From contig NC_083526.1 of assembly GCF_032362555.1 (NCBI RefSeq), forward strand, positions 3,244,001 through 3,308,000: a DNA stretch of 64,000 bases, written 5' to 3'. The position numbers and the translations under genes were made by a program. Of this stretch, positions 1-11,921 are shown piece by piece (positions within the stretch are counted from its first letter, which is position 1; each line of letters begins with the position of its first letter). Under the pieces are notes generated by a model, which made no database searches, was not told the DNA's origin, and worked only from the letters and a program-made list of their open reading frames with translations. The DNA is from Amyelois transitella (Eukaryota; Arthropoda; Insecta; Lepidoptera; Pyralidae).

Positions 1-1
1 T

Positions 2-187
2 TGCGTTGTAGAAGTTGCAAAATGGCGAAATCGTGATTCTTACTGGATTATTTGTGAAGACGATTTTAGAGAATTTTACTTGGGACATAATAACTTTTTG
101 GCACCATTAAATTCCTCAATTATTGGACTTTGTGGAATAGTAAACAAAAACAGAATATATGAAAGATGTAAATTGCAAAATCAGTAA
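2..187 (+). other. Open frame fragment entering from the left edge, unrecognised
   Basis: Frame 2 is open from the first base to a TAA at 185-187, giving 61 codons with protein-like composition (it starts CVVEVAKWRNRDSYWII and includes GLCGIVNKNRIYERC). There is no ATG, so it would be the end of something starting outside the window. An AATAAA lies about 125 bp further on. It sits in the presumed next polybromo intron, on the opposite strand. It may be a transposon or nested-gene fragment, or chance. Confidence 0.25.
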
Positions 188-605
188 AATATTTACAATG
201 GATAATTTTTCGGTAAGTTTTGAATTCAGTGACCTAAATATAATAAACGCAAGTGTTTTTTCGCATCAAAATTTATTGCATATGATTCTTCATTTATATA
301 TCTTTAAAAAAAAATAAATTTTTGGGTAGGTCCCAAATAATTATATACAGATATACAACAAAATCTAAGACACTGCGCGCCCGTCCGCCGCGGCGCTTGA
401 ACGCCGCAGACGAGGTGCGCAGTTTGCGTATAGCCGCCGCAGCTGAAGGGTTAATTTTTGTTATTTATGAGCGCTAGAAATATTTTAGAGGTACTCATCA
501 ATCAAGGAAATACTTGTCCTAACGATATCTCTATGTATAGAAGGACTAACCTTAATGATCAAGGACTCGTATATCGTATCGTATACTTATCAAAGAAATA
601 CTAAC
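188..605. other. Presumed polybromo intron with a GC-rich block
   Basis: I found no coding exon here. Bases 372-450 are strikingly GC-rich and CpG-rich in AT-rich surroundings, with GCCGCGGCGCTTGAACGCCGC forming a short imperfect palindrome. A 13-bp direct repeat (ACTAACCTTAATG) is at 545-557 and again over the exon 10 donor at 600-612. Confidence 0.4.
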
Positions 606-3600
606 CTTAATGTTACTCTCAATAGCGATCATATCAATGGGCCTGTCGATCACGTTATAGTACTCCGGGTACAGCTTCTTGCTGGGCTTCTCCATGAAGA
701 GCAACATGGGCTGGCGGCCGTCAGCGCACGTGAACTCCACCATCTGCTTGGAGATGTAGTGCAGCTTCTTCTTCAAAGGAAGTGAGGATTTGGGTACAGA
801 CGGTGAGGGGGCGGGCGAAGCTGTGGCCGGTATGGGGTTAACGCGGGGACGACCTGGTAGAAAAAACAAATGTCTTTTTTGGTTATCTGAAGTGAGAAAA
901 AGAGATAATGCTCTGTCAACGTGCGTGAGTGTGAGGGCTAGATACAACAACAACTGGCACCTTCTATTTATAAACATAAAATCCCCGTAATCTTCAATTT
1001 CCGCGGGAATTTTGGTAAGGCAATTACACACCAAGACAACTTAAAGAATCTACATGGCTTTAAAATCTCTTAACTCGGGGTATGGGCTGAGCTATGCATG
1101 CGACCAATAGTGAAGTGATTTGATAAAAGTGCACTGCTGTAAATTATAAGCCGACTGTTTTATAGTATAGTAATAAAATAGCCGAAAACCAGACTGACTA
1201 CTTAAAAGCGTTGGGTTATCTTCACTTTTAGTAATTATCGCCAACTGAATATTTTAATGCATTAAATAAATTGAAATTAATTCACAATCAATATGGCGAG
1301 CTCTGCTAAATTTCGAGACAAGGTATAATTAGGTTATAATCACCTCTGGGCCTAGGCGTCTTCTCATTCTGACTCTTCACTGTGGAAAGACTCTCATCAT
1401 CACTTGATGAGCTCTGGATAATGTCCAGCAATTCTTGAACCCGTTGTTGCATCAACCTATACATATAATGTAATATAGGTATAAATACATTTATGTTGTT
1501 AGAAAGTATGTGTAAAATAAAATGTTTTTTTATGAAGAATGCAAATTGCAGTAATTTTGTTAATGATACACGAGCTTTGCTGGATTGTCATTTATGTGAA
1601 TAATAAAATTTAAAAGGTTTAAAAGCAAATTTTTGTAAAGAGAACTAACTGAGCCACTATGTGTAATCATTAACTTTAATCTTTTATTTACTGTTTTAAA
1701 ATTGTGTGCAATAAACTGACTTCGAGCTTTATTTGGTATTATGATATATTATTCTAGTAGCAACACTTACATACATTGTGTTGGTGTCCAGGGAGAAACG
1801 TTTTGTTGAGGCACATCCACATCACTAGTGATGTGGATGCGGATGGGAAGAGAGTTTTCCTCATGATCTTTGTACACATTTCATGCAAATTCGTCAGTCT
1901 AAGAAAGTCTTGACTGACAGTTAGGTTAAGTGTAAGACAAATTGCCTCACCTCTGCAGTTTGACAGCGTCTTTATAAAGCCTGGAGGAGGGCACGTTGTA
2001 CTGCTTGGCGTTCTCAAACATGATGTTCATATCGCCCGCCACCTCGGAGAGGGTCCCGTAGGCGCCGCGGCGGATCTTATTCCTGATCTGGTTGAGGGAC
2101 ACCGGGTTCTTTATCTCCTTGTAATAGTCCGGGTAAGCGCGACGGGACGGTAGCTTCGCGAATGGATCGGCCATTGGGGTTCCTGGGGGATAATAAGAAG
2201 TGTAAACCCATGATGAGCCACTTTCTTTAGACAAACTTTAGAAAGTACAATATTGCGCGAGGCTTCGCTCCCGTGGAAATTTCCATGATTTTTATACATA
2301 CATACATATTATATAAACTCAAGCTTCTTTCTTGGAGAGACTTCATCTTCCTTACACCTTGTGACACCTACATACTTTTTTCACTCCATCTACATTACAC
2401 TATCACTCTATTAGTGCGAGCTCATTTCCAATTTGACCATTTTTGTGTATTCTAGGTCTCCCTTTCTTATGTTCTGATTCACACTCTCTTTGTGCATTTT
2501 CTAAGTCAATTGAATTTCTGTCTTCTTTAATTTCTGGACTTCAACTTCAACAAAAGCATCCACTTACCATTAGCTCCCAAATGATTTCTGACAGTCTCAT
2601 ATAATTTCCACAGCGGAGAGTTCTCGTATTCAATCTTGTCCTCGTCGCTTTCACCGCCACTGTCTTCTGAGTGCTACAAACAAACATACACTCATAATAA
2701 GACATTATTAAAACAATTAATATGATTGTTGAATAAAAACGTTAAGAAAATTACTGTAGGACAGAACCTTGTTAATGGTGGCTTTGAAAATAATGGTGAA
2801 GCGTACGTGTGGCGGTAAAGACAAGTTTAAAAAATTTTTTTGTAACCATGCGCATCACAAGCCTTCAAATATAGTAAATTTTTGCCTTTTTCTCTGTGAT
2901 AGTAAGAAAGTCAGTGAAATTAATAAACTTTTTTATTTTTAATATAGTACAGAAGAAGTGTATGTGTGAAGTGATGTGAAGAAAACATGAAGAGGCCCTT
3001 TGGTACCTTTTGTTCTAATGAGTCTGTCTGTCCCTTGATGAACCAAAGGTTTTATTATATAGATAAACCATTTTAAAATTTTGTAGAGTGATAAAAAAAA
3101 CCTACCGGAAAAGGTTTTTCTGGAAAATCCCACGGAAGAGAATTATGTAGACTATATATAATAATCTTGTACATAATTTGTTGTCATTGTCTGAGACTGC
3201 TTCTCTCAGTGGACTGACCTTGACATCGGCGTCGTCGCAATCCGGGGGCTCCATGATGGCCAGCTCCTTGCTGCTGGGCACGGGCCCCACTCGGGAACTC
3301 CTCTTGCTGCGGATCCTCTCCGAGGTCTTGGCTGGCCCGCTGCGACCGTGCTGGTCTATTTCTTGCTTGCGGACCTGGATCACCTGGTGATAACATAGTT
3401 TGATTATTAATCTTCTTCTTCCACCTGTCGAGAGACCCGTTCACATCCCCACCACTTGTGAGAGGAGCTCAGAGTGCGCCTTTGAACATTGAATTGGGAG
3501 AGACAGGTTTTTACATAAAACAACTCCCATCTGAACTCGCAACCCATTTTGGTAATAAATATGTACCTATATCAAATAAATAACAGAACGTGAAGGGAAA

Positions 3601-6600
3601 TTTTACGACAAGGAAGTACAACCAGATATTTCCACATTTTCCCTTTCCGGAAAACTGTGTATGTTCTGCACTAACCTTTTTCAACATCTTAGCATCCTTA
3701 TAAATCTGACTGCCTGGCTCATTGAAAGCACATGCGTTTCTGACCATCAGTTGAAGATCTCTCTCCAGTTCTGTCAGGCTGACATACTCCCCACCCTGTA
3801 TCTTGGCTGCGATGGTCTTCAGATCTATGGGGTTATCTATCACGCTGAAATACTCTGGGTAACGGCGTTTGGAGGGGAGGAATTGGAATGCCGGGTAGAG
3901 CGGTCGCCCGTCTGCGTTTGCTGTCATTACCTAGAAACGAAGAAATATTTTTAAGTGAATTTAGGGTATAGTCTCTCTCTGTTTTATACATACATACCAT
4001 CACGCTAACTTAGCTAAGGCCACACGAAAGAGAAGTCATTAACATGTGTACTTGCTGCAACCGCCTTCTTACACGCGAGACCTTTCAGTGATATAAAATT
4101 CATATTCAACTAATAAATACTTACAGCACTGAACAGTTCCTCATAGATGTCTTCTTCGTTGTTGGTTGATGTCTCCGATATATCTTCGGCCACGTCAGAT
4201 CGGCGGCTTGAAGACCCATTGCGAGATAGCTTTGAAGTTTTTATCTCCTCGCCTAGAATAAATAAATAAATATGTACAAGGCAAATTGTTGAGTGAGTGA
4301 GTTAGTTCGAAATTTGTGATACGAGATACTAACACAACAAATTGTTTGTTTACGGCAATTTATTGATAGGCGTCTTGGCACTGTGGTAGTATTACTGTCT
4401 GTGAAGTTATAATGAAAAAAAAAACTTTTCTTATTTGCTTTAGTTTTGGATGTTTATCTATATGTATAAGTGTTATTATAAATATTACTTTATTGAATTA
4501 AAATTTTATTAAACAGTCTTGAACTTTACTTTTACTTTGGGACAAAAATTAAAGGCCAGCCATATAGAAGCTTACTCCAACAAATACCCTTTACTAGATC
4601 TATCAAAAGTTTTTGGGTTCATACTTTACAATTAATAAAATTTTTGAGCAAATAAAACATTTTTTTTTTCAAATAGGTATGTTGATTAACCCATTCCTAA
4701 AACAAGTTCTTACCATTTTCCAAAGCCAGTTTAGTCTGTTTGTACAGCTTCCAGAGGTCAATGGCATCCTTGTATTCCACTGAGTCAGGTTTGTAGAACG
4801 CCTTTGCATTGTTAACAAGTAGTTCTATGTCCGCAGACAGCTCTTCTATGTCTTCATATGTGTCAGTTTTTAGCTTTTGTTGAACCTGTGAACAATATTG
4901 TGAATCAACAATCAAAATCTTTTCTAGTAAGCTAGAGACAAGAGTTAAATAGAGCAGGATAAAAAAAAAATACAACCTATAGTATCTTCACTCTGCTAGC
5001 AATAAAAAAGATATGTCAATAGGTGCATTCTCAGTTATTTTTTTAATGTGATACCAATTGATGCAAGAATAGAATAGAATAGATTTATTTTCAAAATTGG
5101 ATACAAGGTATCACTTATTGACGTCACATAACTTAAATCTAATTATAACTACTACCGCTTCCAAAGTCCATGTGTAGAAGAAGCGGCGGAACAAACTACA
5201 CTGCAGCATTTGCATCGGACGTCAATCTATACTAATATTATAAAGCTGAAGAGTTTGTTTTGTTTGTTTGTTTGTTTAAACGCGCTAATCTCAGAAACTA
5301 CTAAACCGATTTGAATAATTCTTTCACTGTTAGATAGTCTATTTATCGAGGAAGGCTATAGGCTACATTTTATCCCGGATTTCCTACGGGAAACGTCAAC
5401 AATGCAGGTGAAAGTTGAATGAGTCGGTCATCTGCGAGCTTTCCACGCGAACGCTGCGCAAACCAACAAAGATATAGTAAAACAATGTACTAAAGATGTG
5501 AAGTACTCATTTTTTGTCACAAAAAAGTCCGCGAGAGCATATATCTATCTCTTAAGGTTTACTTACAATAACCACTTTTATGTTCATTTTTTAAGATTAT
5601 TTTTTCATTATAAACATATGTTATTTTGAAACCAATTTTCTTTAATTCAGTATTAATCCTTATCCAAATAAATATGTTTATTACTTTCGGCTTTTCATGT
5701 AGACTAAAATTGCCATTTACAGTATATAAATCAGACAAATAGGTTTTGAGATATAGTTGTTATAAGCAATTTGCAGCGAAACATTTAATACGGCGAACCA
5801 GCGTTCTTTCCAATACGCGTGACTGCCTGCAAAAATAAATATGATGCCCAAAATAACTATTCCACGCGGACGAAGTCGCGGGCACAGCTAGTTTACAAAT
5901 ATAGATCCCTTAAATCTAAATTGTGGATGAATGCACATTGCAAGTGATTATTTACTAGTGACAAGAAAGACAACCTAAGTGAGGATGATATTAAGTGTAT
6001 CTTCATTATTGTGCCTGCATGAGTGACAATAATTCTCTACGTCATAATATGTTTCTTTCCAACTTAAAAAAATGTACCAATCAGTGTAAAACCAGGTATA
6101 GAATATTTAATCTCGATAGAGAAACATAAAATAATAAAATAGGGAAAAGTCGGGCATTGTGCATTTTTTATTTTTTAATATCCTTAATATGTAGTAGGTA
6201 CTAAAAATTTGTTATGTACAATAAAGTTTTTACAAACAAATCAGCAAACTAAGTACTAAATTGACAACACTTACTCGTAACAAGTCAATAGGCTGAGTGA
6301 CGACTTCGTAGTACTGGGGCTCCTGCCGCCTTTTAGGAGCTCTTATGAAAGAGTCACAGAGCAAAGTACCATCTTCTTTTTTATGTGACCTTATTGTGTC
6401 ATACAACTGCTGGCAAATTTCACCCTGAGAACATTAATAAATATGTAAAAATCTGGATATTCCCTGATTGGGATAAGTCCGCCATTGTACACATTTTTCT
6501 TAATCCAATTACTGTTTTGTAATTTGTTATATTATTTTATATGTGCAATAAAGAGTTTATAAACAAACAAATAACTAGGAATAATAATAATATGAAGCAA

Positions 6601-7325
6601 ACCACAGAATAAATATTAACTAAAATGTGTGGTTCCCAACACCAATAGAAAAAATAATAGGACCACTTTACTTTTTCCCCTCTAGATTTAATAAAAGACG
6701 ACTAAGTGATAGGCTTACAAACTTGGTGTGCTTCGTTTAGGCAATGGGCTAGCAACATGTCGCTATTTGAATCTCAATTCTATCATTAAGACAAAAAGCT
6801 AACATAACTTGTCAATCTTTTCAAGACTGTTTCCTCTGTCTATATATAAAAAGGTGATTATATGTATTAACTAAAAATTGTGTGTGTGTAACCTTTTTTG
6901 TGCTTTTCCCGTGCAGATTTAAAGTCAATCAAAGAAAAGGCTTGAATATAAAGTTGGGTTATCTTTAGGGTGATTTAGATAGTTTGGCATTGTAACATTA
7001 TGCCAAATGGGATAGATGGCCAACCTACAACTATGACAAAAATACTTCTATAAAAAATTTAAGTATAGAAAGTTAGAATACAGCTAAAATAATACATTTT
7101 TAGTGAACATATTAGACTAATTCGTATTTTCAATTTTATTTTTCCCCTTTGCATGTTTGGCGTCGGCGTCATCGGAATTGATACGGAACAATAACTTACT
7201 GGGTCCAGTTTCTTCTTCTTCCTAGATGGCGGTGGCCCAGGGTTGCTGAGCTCCACTCCATCATCACTATCATCACCATCAGCACCCCGGCTAGCAACAG
7301 AGGAAGCACGGCGTCGTTTGCTCAT
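606..7325 (-). CDS. polybromo: Polybromo (BAF180/PBRM1-type), 5' ten coding exons, 3' part outside the window
   Basis: This is the chromatin-targeting subunit of the PBAF form of SWI/SNF, which reads acetylated histones in the nucleus. I read ten exons, all with GT-AG borders and matching phases: 7325-7200, 6424-6275, 4885-4714, 4252-4125, 3930-3676, 3383-3219, 2673-2568, 2182-1951, 1456-1344 and 853-606, about 565 residues. The product opens with a basic/acidic tail ending RKKKKLDP. Bromodomain 1 (about 45-148) has RAPKRRQEPQYYEVV and PIDLL; as in vertebrate PBRM1 BD1 the usual acetyl-lysine asparagine is replaced (FYKPDS). Bromodomain 2 (about 187-277) has LPSKRRYPEYF and FNEPGSQ. Bromodomain 3 (about 350-455) has LPSRRAYPDYY and YNVPSS. 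Bromodomain 4 starts near 505 (KPSKKLYPEYYNVI) and is cut after NIK by the last visible donor. Introns hold repeats, including a Helitron-like element in intron 2. Identity is very secure; the remaining bromodomains, BAH and HMG parts must lie left of base 1. Confidence 0.95.
2294..2460 (+). repeat. Diverged family B repeat copy in a polybromo intron
   Basis: It has a (CATA)n head, then a C-rich CTTTCTTGGAGAGACTTC segment and CTCCATCTACATTACAC. This is the layout of the clearer copies at 10464 and 43641, at lower identity. Confidence 0.45.
3452..3545 (-). repeat. Fragment of SINE family D
   Basis: GAGAGGAGCTCAGAGTGCGCC followed by a TTTTTACA...ACTCCCATCTGAACTCGCAACC stretch matches the body of the full SINE copies at 45140 and 51199. 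It lies in the intron between polybromo exons 5 and 6. Confidence 0.5.
4258..4330 (-). repeat. 3' tail fragment of SINE family C
   Basis: AATAAATAAATATGTACAAGGCAAATTG followed by a GAGTTAGTTCGAAATTTGTGATACGAG-like segment matches the tail of the full copy at 17399-17655. Only the tail half remains. Confidence 0.5.
5068..5222 (-). mobile_element. 5'-truncated LINE 3' end (Jockey/CR1-type)
   Basis: On the minus strand this reads as a LINE 3' UTR ending in TTTTGAAAATAAATC and then (TATTC)n. It shares a block with the long LINE at 60.1 kb: CCGCTTC (5155-5161), GAAGCGG (5180-5186) and a CACTGCAGCATTTGCATC-type segment. It abuts the Helitron-like element that begins at 5226. Confidence 0.65.
5226..5889 (+). 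mobile_element. Non-autonomous Helitron-like element, about 664 bp
   Basis: It starts A|TCTATACTAATATTATAAAG and ends CAGCTAG|T, the termini and A/T insertion site expected of Helitrons. A bulged hairpin (CGC-G-GAC / GTC-GCG) lies just before the CTAG end. There are no inverted ends, no flanking duplication and no coding capacity. It sits in polybromo intron 2. The end sequence resembles other copies in this window at 25.1, 30.8 and 35.7 kb. Confidence 0.7.
6628..6870 (-). repeat. Family A repeat (hairpin-ended, microsatellite-headed), diverged
   Basis: It begins GTGGTTCCCAACACC and contains AAAAGACGACTAAGTGATAGG, GCTAGCAAC, TATTTGAATCTCAATTCTAT and TTTTCAAGACTG in the order seen, inverted, in the reference copy at 48617-48880. 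It lies in polybromo intron 1. Confidence 0.6.
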
Positions 7326-8001
7326 TTTAGCGTATGTAAGTACATGAGCGGCCTTATTTCCTATCCACGAAATGTGATGAAATTCACAAGAAAATCACTT
7401 ATACAAGCACCTATTTCATTTCTTATAACTGCAGTTGTTTAACAATAAATGTGTACATAGTCAGGACAAATAAATAATTTATTTTTATTACAATTATCGC
7501 AATGCAGCGAACAACAAGAAAATGTCAAGTCAATAAACTTGTCACGCGTCAATTAATTTACTGTCAAATAAAAAGAAAATGAAATTGACGTATTCAACAA
7601 AGAGGCAAAGACGTAAAGAAACCTAAAGCCAATTCTGTTATGCTTTTGTCGCTCTTGGAACCGCTTGTGACGATTAATTTGGTTTATGTAGGTACACATG
7701 TGAGCACTTGTGAGATGGAGGTTTGGAAATAGTTAACAAACCTACTTACTAATATTAATTCTAAGTTATTTTTTCTTCAATAGGTAGTTTCTTTAATGTC
7801 TATAGGCGATTTCGTTTTAATATCATTTTGATAACTTGTACACATACATACCCACATATATTTTCAAGTCCCGAGGTCTCTGAATGAACGTTCAACCCAG
7901 TAGACATGTAGGTTATATAACATTTTTGAGGGTAGTTAGATTTTATACATCCTCTTCCTTTAAATTCAGTTTTAGTAAGCATAGAGTAACTTTTAACTAC
8001 T
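7326..8001. promoter_or_regulatory. Shared 5' region between divergent genes
   Basis: This 676-bp interval separates the start codons of polybromo (minus) and the zinc-finger gene (plus). It must contain both 5' UTRs and both promoters unless an upstream non-coding exon exists. I saw no convincing TATA box at a fixed distance. The assignment rests on position. Confidence 0.5.
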
Positions 8002-10902
8002 ATGAATAAATATTACAGAAACTTTATTCTGTGTGGTAATGTAGACCACTACTGCCTTCTTTGTGATGAAACATATACTAGAGTGGAAGACGTTGATAAA
8101 CACATCCGATGGGAGAACCACCGGAAAATATTGAAGGCACAAACCTACTTTCCTAAGTTCCGAAAAAATGGTATTTTTAAGGTAAGTGTTTAATTAGTGT
8201 ACCGTGTGGTTTCCGGCACTTTATAATAGAACCACTCATATCTTCCATCCCCGTTCCCATGAATTTCGTAAAAGACGACTAAGGGATAGGATTATGAAAC
8301 TCCTTTTGTAAGCGATGCGCTAGCAACCTGTCACTATTTGAATCTCAATCCGATCATAAAGCATACCTACAGCTAAACGTGGTCTTTCAGCTGTTCCAAG
8401 ACTGGTGATACTATCTACCCCGCATTGGATATAGACGTGGCTATTATGTACTTTACATGTACTTTCGAGAGGAGCTCGGGATTCGCCTATCACCATGATC
8501 CTGGATTGGGTTAGTTAAGTTTTTACACGAATCTGACGTCTGACCTCCGTGATCTTTATAGAACAACATACTTAACCGTAGGGGAATTCATTAGCATTGT
8601 GTCAATATCATTCATAATTTCATAGATTGAAGCGTAAATACAACCTCCTCGGAGGACTCAACATCGTTGGAGCCGCAGTTCCACACCATTACGCCGAGCC
8701 TGACGGCAGATCTTCCCTTTGTGGCGATTGAGCCCGAACTATTACTACATCTACAGATCTGTTGCATCACGAGTTTTTATTCAGGCAGTGATGGAAGTGT
8801 CCTACCACCGTACCTAAACTTATTTACTTAGGTAATTGTTTCTTCACAGCTTGGACCTAAGTTCTACTGCGAATTTTGCAACATTCTTATACCAGGCTTA
8901 GAAGATGCCAATACTCATATTAAAACTGGATTACATATCACCAATAAGATGGATCCATTTGCAGTTAAAGAAAAAGTTCCTTGCAAAAAGGAATCAGGAT
9001 ATGTCATCGTATCTGATATAATAGTTACCATGGAAGAATGGAACTCTGTGATAGATAACCATTGCATGATTTGTGATGAACCTGTAGCAGTGTTAAGTAT
9101 GCACGCGAAGTCAAAAGATCATCTTGTTAAGCTGATTCAATCAAACGTTGTAATGGAAAATGAAGACCGTTGTTATAGAGAGGTTGGTATAAAAATACTT
9201 TAGTGCACAATAGTCGAGTTTTCCGAGTCTTTCAATCCAACAAAAGATACACAGACTTAAAAACATAACATACCTACCTACTTACGCGAGGAAGGTTTAC
9301 CCTGTGCGAGGTCTAAGTTCGCAGCAAACGACAAGTACTATAAATTTTACACATTTAATTAATTTTATTAACATTTTTGCAGATTAATCCTCAGTTGGTT
9401 TATTGCTTTATGTGCAAGAAGACCGTACCTACTGAAACTCTTAGCGGGCACTGGGAGAGTAAAGAACACAATGAGAAAAAGAATATAAGTATAAATAGAA
9501 CTTCTAAGAGTTCTAAAGATCCTAAACGCCGACAAAAGGAGGCTAAGAAGAGGCTCATTGAAATACAAAAGATTTTATACAATATTAATCTCAAACATGG
9601 CACAGCAACATGTAAACAATGCGAGAAAGTGATAAAATTTCATTTTAATGAAATGAAAGAACACCAAGATGCACATAAAACTGAAAAAAGTGAAGATAGT
9701 TCTGATGATGAAGCAGTTGAGTCCTATAAACCTAAAACTGCGGTGATAGACCACGGTAAAAAGAGAGCAGAAGTGGCTAAATACGGAAGAAAACACAACA
9801 TTAAACTTAATGCCGGAGGAAGTAAAGGTTATTGTTTCATTTGCCACATTCATATTTCTGCGCATGTGAAAGTAGTCAAGGAACATATTAAAGGGTGCCA
9901 ACATATAGCACTTTTGGAATACAAGGGTGTAAGGAAAGAGACTGACAAAAAGGCACCAGTTTATACGACAGAGCCCTTGGCTCAGTATTTAAAAAGCGTA
10001 TTCCACTCAATTTCGTTTAGAGTATTATGGGTGAATTCGCTTTTCTGTATAGATCTGAATAGCTTTCTTTTGGTTGCTCCTGTGCAAGATTTAGAACCAC
10101 CCAGAAAAATGATGTGTCTGGTTTGCAACGTAGAATATAAAATTGAAGATAATTATAAGCATCTCAGAACTGGCGAACATAAGACACACTTTATGGAAGC
10201 TGATGTAGTTATAATGCCTAGAGAATTTATAAGAGAGGTAAGAACCGTTACTTATATTATTACGAAAACATTCCTTTGAACTCTGTAAGCTGATATCTTT
10301 CGTCAAAAAAAACGAAAGCAATGGCTCCACGTAAAATAACAGTAAAATAAATAAAAGCCCAAAAGCATACAACGGCGTCAATGGCGCTAGTTTCTGTGTC
10401 GTTATGTACCTGCCCAGCGATTTCTATGTCTACCCTCTGATCTTTTACTTTTTTATATATTACATACATACATACATAAAATCACGCCTCTTTCCCGGAG
10501 GGGTAGGCAGAGACTACCTCTTTCCACTTGCCACGATCTCTGCATACTTCCTTCGCTTCATCCACATTCATAACATATATACTTATTACATAAACCTTAA
10601 CTAGGCCAAAGTTTCAATATTTCTACCAAAACTAATATCAAATTTTTCAGGTCGCTGAGAATCTCTTCCATTGCGGATTTTGCAACCGCTTGATTGCATA
10701 TTTTGAAAATGTTTCAAAACATATCCGGAGCTCGGTTCACCGGTTTAACATGGTCAAGAGGGAAACATCATCATCTTTTTGTCAGAAGTGGTTGAATGAA
10801 AGTGTCATAGCCATACTGGGACCCAATCCTGATATAATGTACTTGCAGTTGCTGAGGGAGGGCGTTGCGTCAAAATTGCCCGCTCACAGTAGGGTAATCT
10901 GA
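8002..10902 (+). CDS. Multi-module zinc-finger protein, four exons, 539 aa
   Basis: Exons are 8002-8181, 8850-9182, 9383-10237 and 10651-10902, all joined in phase 0. Acceptors are clean (CACAG, TTGCAG, TTTCAG); donors are GTAAGT, a weaker GTTGGT, and GTAAGA. The product repeats a U1/C2H2-like unit eight times, each with CX2C then H and a second H 4-7 residues later: YCLLC, FYCEFC, HCMIC, YCFMC, TCKQC, YCFIC, MCLVC and FHCGFC. Exon 1 carries one unit, exon 2 two, exon 3 four and exon 4 one. Between units are lysine-rich linkers; after unit 5 there is an acidic SEDSSDDEAVES stretch. The spacing suits matrin/U1-type fingers that bind RNA or DNA, but no ortholog name is recognised. The start ATG precedes the first finger closely. 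It is divergent from polybromo. Confidence 0.85.
8199..8450 (-). repeat. Family A repeat in intron 1 of the zinc-finger gene
   Basis: ACCGTGTGGTTTCCGGCAC opens the copy. It continues through GACGACTAAGGGATAGG, GCTAGCAACCTGTCACTATT and TCTACCCCG...ATATAGACGTGGC, the inverse order of the reference copy at 48617-48880. It is nearly full length. Confidence 0.75.
8462..8556 (-). repeat. Fragment of SINE family D
   Basis: GAGGAGCTCGGGATTCGCC, CATGATCCTGGATTGGG and TTTTTACACGAATCTGACG correspond to the body of the SINE copies at 45140 and 51199. Confidence 0.55.
10464..10580 (+). repeat. Family B repeat in intron 3 of the zinc-finger gene
   Basis: A (CATA)n head is followed by AAATCACGCCTCTTTCCCGG, GTAGGCAGAGACTACC, CACTTGCCACGATCTCTGC and CTTCATCCACATTCATAAC. 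Near-identical sequence is at 43641, with further copies at 44876 and 13378 and a reversed piece near 56285. The family's class is unknown to me. Confidence 0.75.
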
Positions 10903-11921
10903 GTCTATCATCCCGGCCATATGAAGTCCACTCATATAGGCGTCCTCCAAAACTCTTTCACGATGTCCGGTTGGAAGTGGCGTACATTATATCTGTCTCG
11001 ACAAAAATGTATCTTTATATAGCTTACTTAACGATTTTAAACTTAATCACATAGACATTATAGATCAACCAATTTGGAATCACCTTACCATTTTCACTAT
11101 AGGACATATTTTATTGTGCTTCATAATAATTGGCACTAAGACTGTTTAAATTAAAATAGTTCCTACCTACCATGGGGAAAGATTTTCATTATTATTTTTT
11201 TTACCTATGTTAGTTTGTTAGACACTAATTATGTTACATTAGTTAATATTTTTACCATAAACTTTTTTAGGCTGGGCTTGCAAGTTTTAAAAGTAACTTT
11301 ACTACCACTTTTTTTTTACCATTTTAAAGCTTTTTTGTTTATTATAAATAAAATATTTTAACACAGTATATAACTATTTTTTTCTGCTCTTACATTACAT
11401 CATTAAAAAATAAGAATAACATAAATTAAATCAATATTTAAATATACATATTACCTGTCATACTTATTGATGCATATATACATATAATCACGTCTATATC
11501 CCTTACATGTAAAAAAATATATACAGGACAAATTACACAGATTGAGTAAGCCTCAAAGTACGTTCAAGACTTGTATTACATTACATACATATATTACATA
11601 CATTGTAAGTTAGGATTTCTCCCTCTTAATTCATTTTCTGTAGTCAGTTTTATTAAAATTAAAACATTTTAGTGCATCATGGATGCTTTGACGTAACTAG
11701 TGTGCTTCTGCCATTAATGTCTTTAAATACTTATATGTAATTAATGGTAATTCTTTTATCCATTACTACTTCTAATAAAAAAAAACAATTTTGACTAAGC
11801 CACTCACAAAAAATAGCAGTTACACTAAAGTAACAAGTAAACCAAAGTAATATTGTAAGTACAAAATTGAACAAATAAAAATCTTACAATATTTAATTTT
11901 TAATTTATATACATATAATAT
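10903..11921. other. Convergent intergenic region with a polyadenylation signal
   Basis: This is the 3' side of both the zinc-finger gene and the 353-aa gene. An AATAAA at 11347-11352, 445 bp after the plus-strand stop, is the best candidate end of the zinc-finger transcript. On the minus strand an ATTAAA at about 11891-11896 lies close after the stop of the other gene. A fragment of the SINE family C tail (minus) is at 11519-11575. Confidence 0.45.

Noticed and set aside
372-450. CpG island or promoter
   Set aside because: It is under 100 bp and lies inside a presumed intron far from any start; kept only as a GC-rich block.
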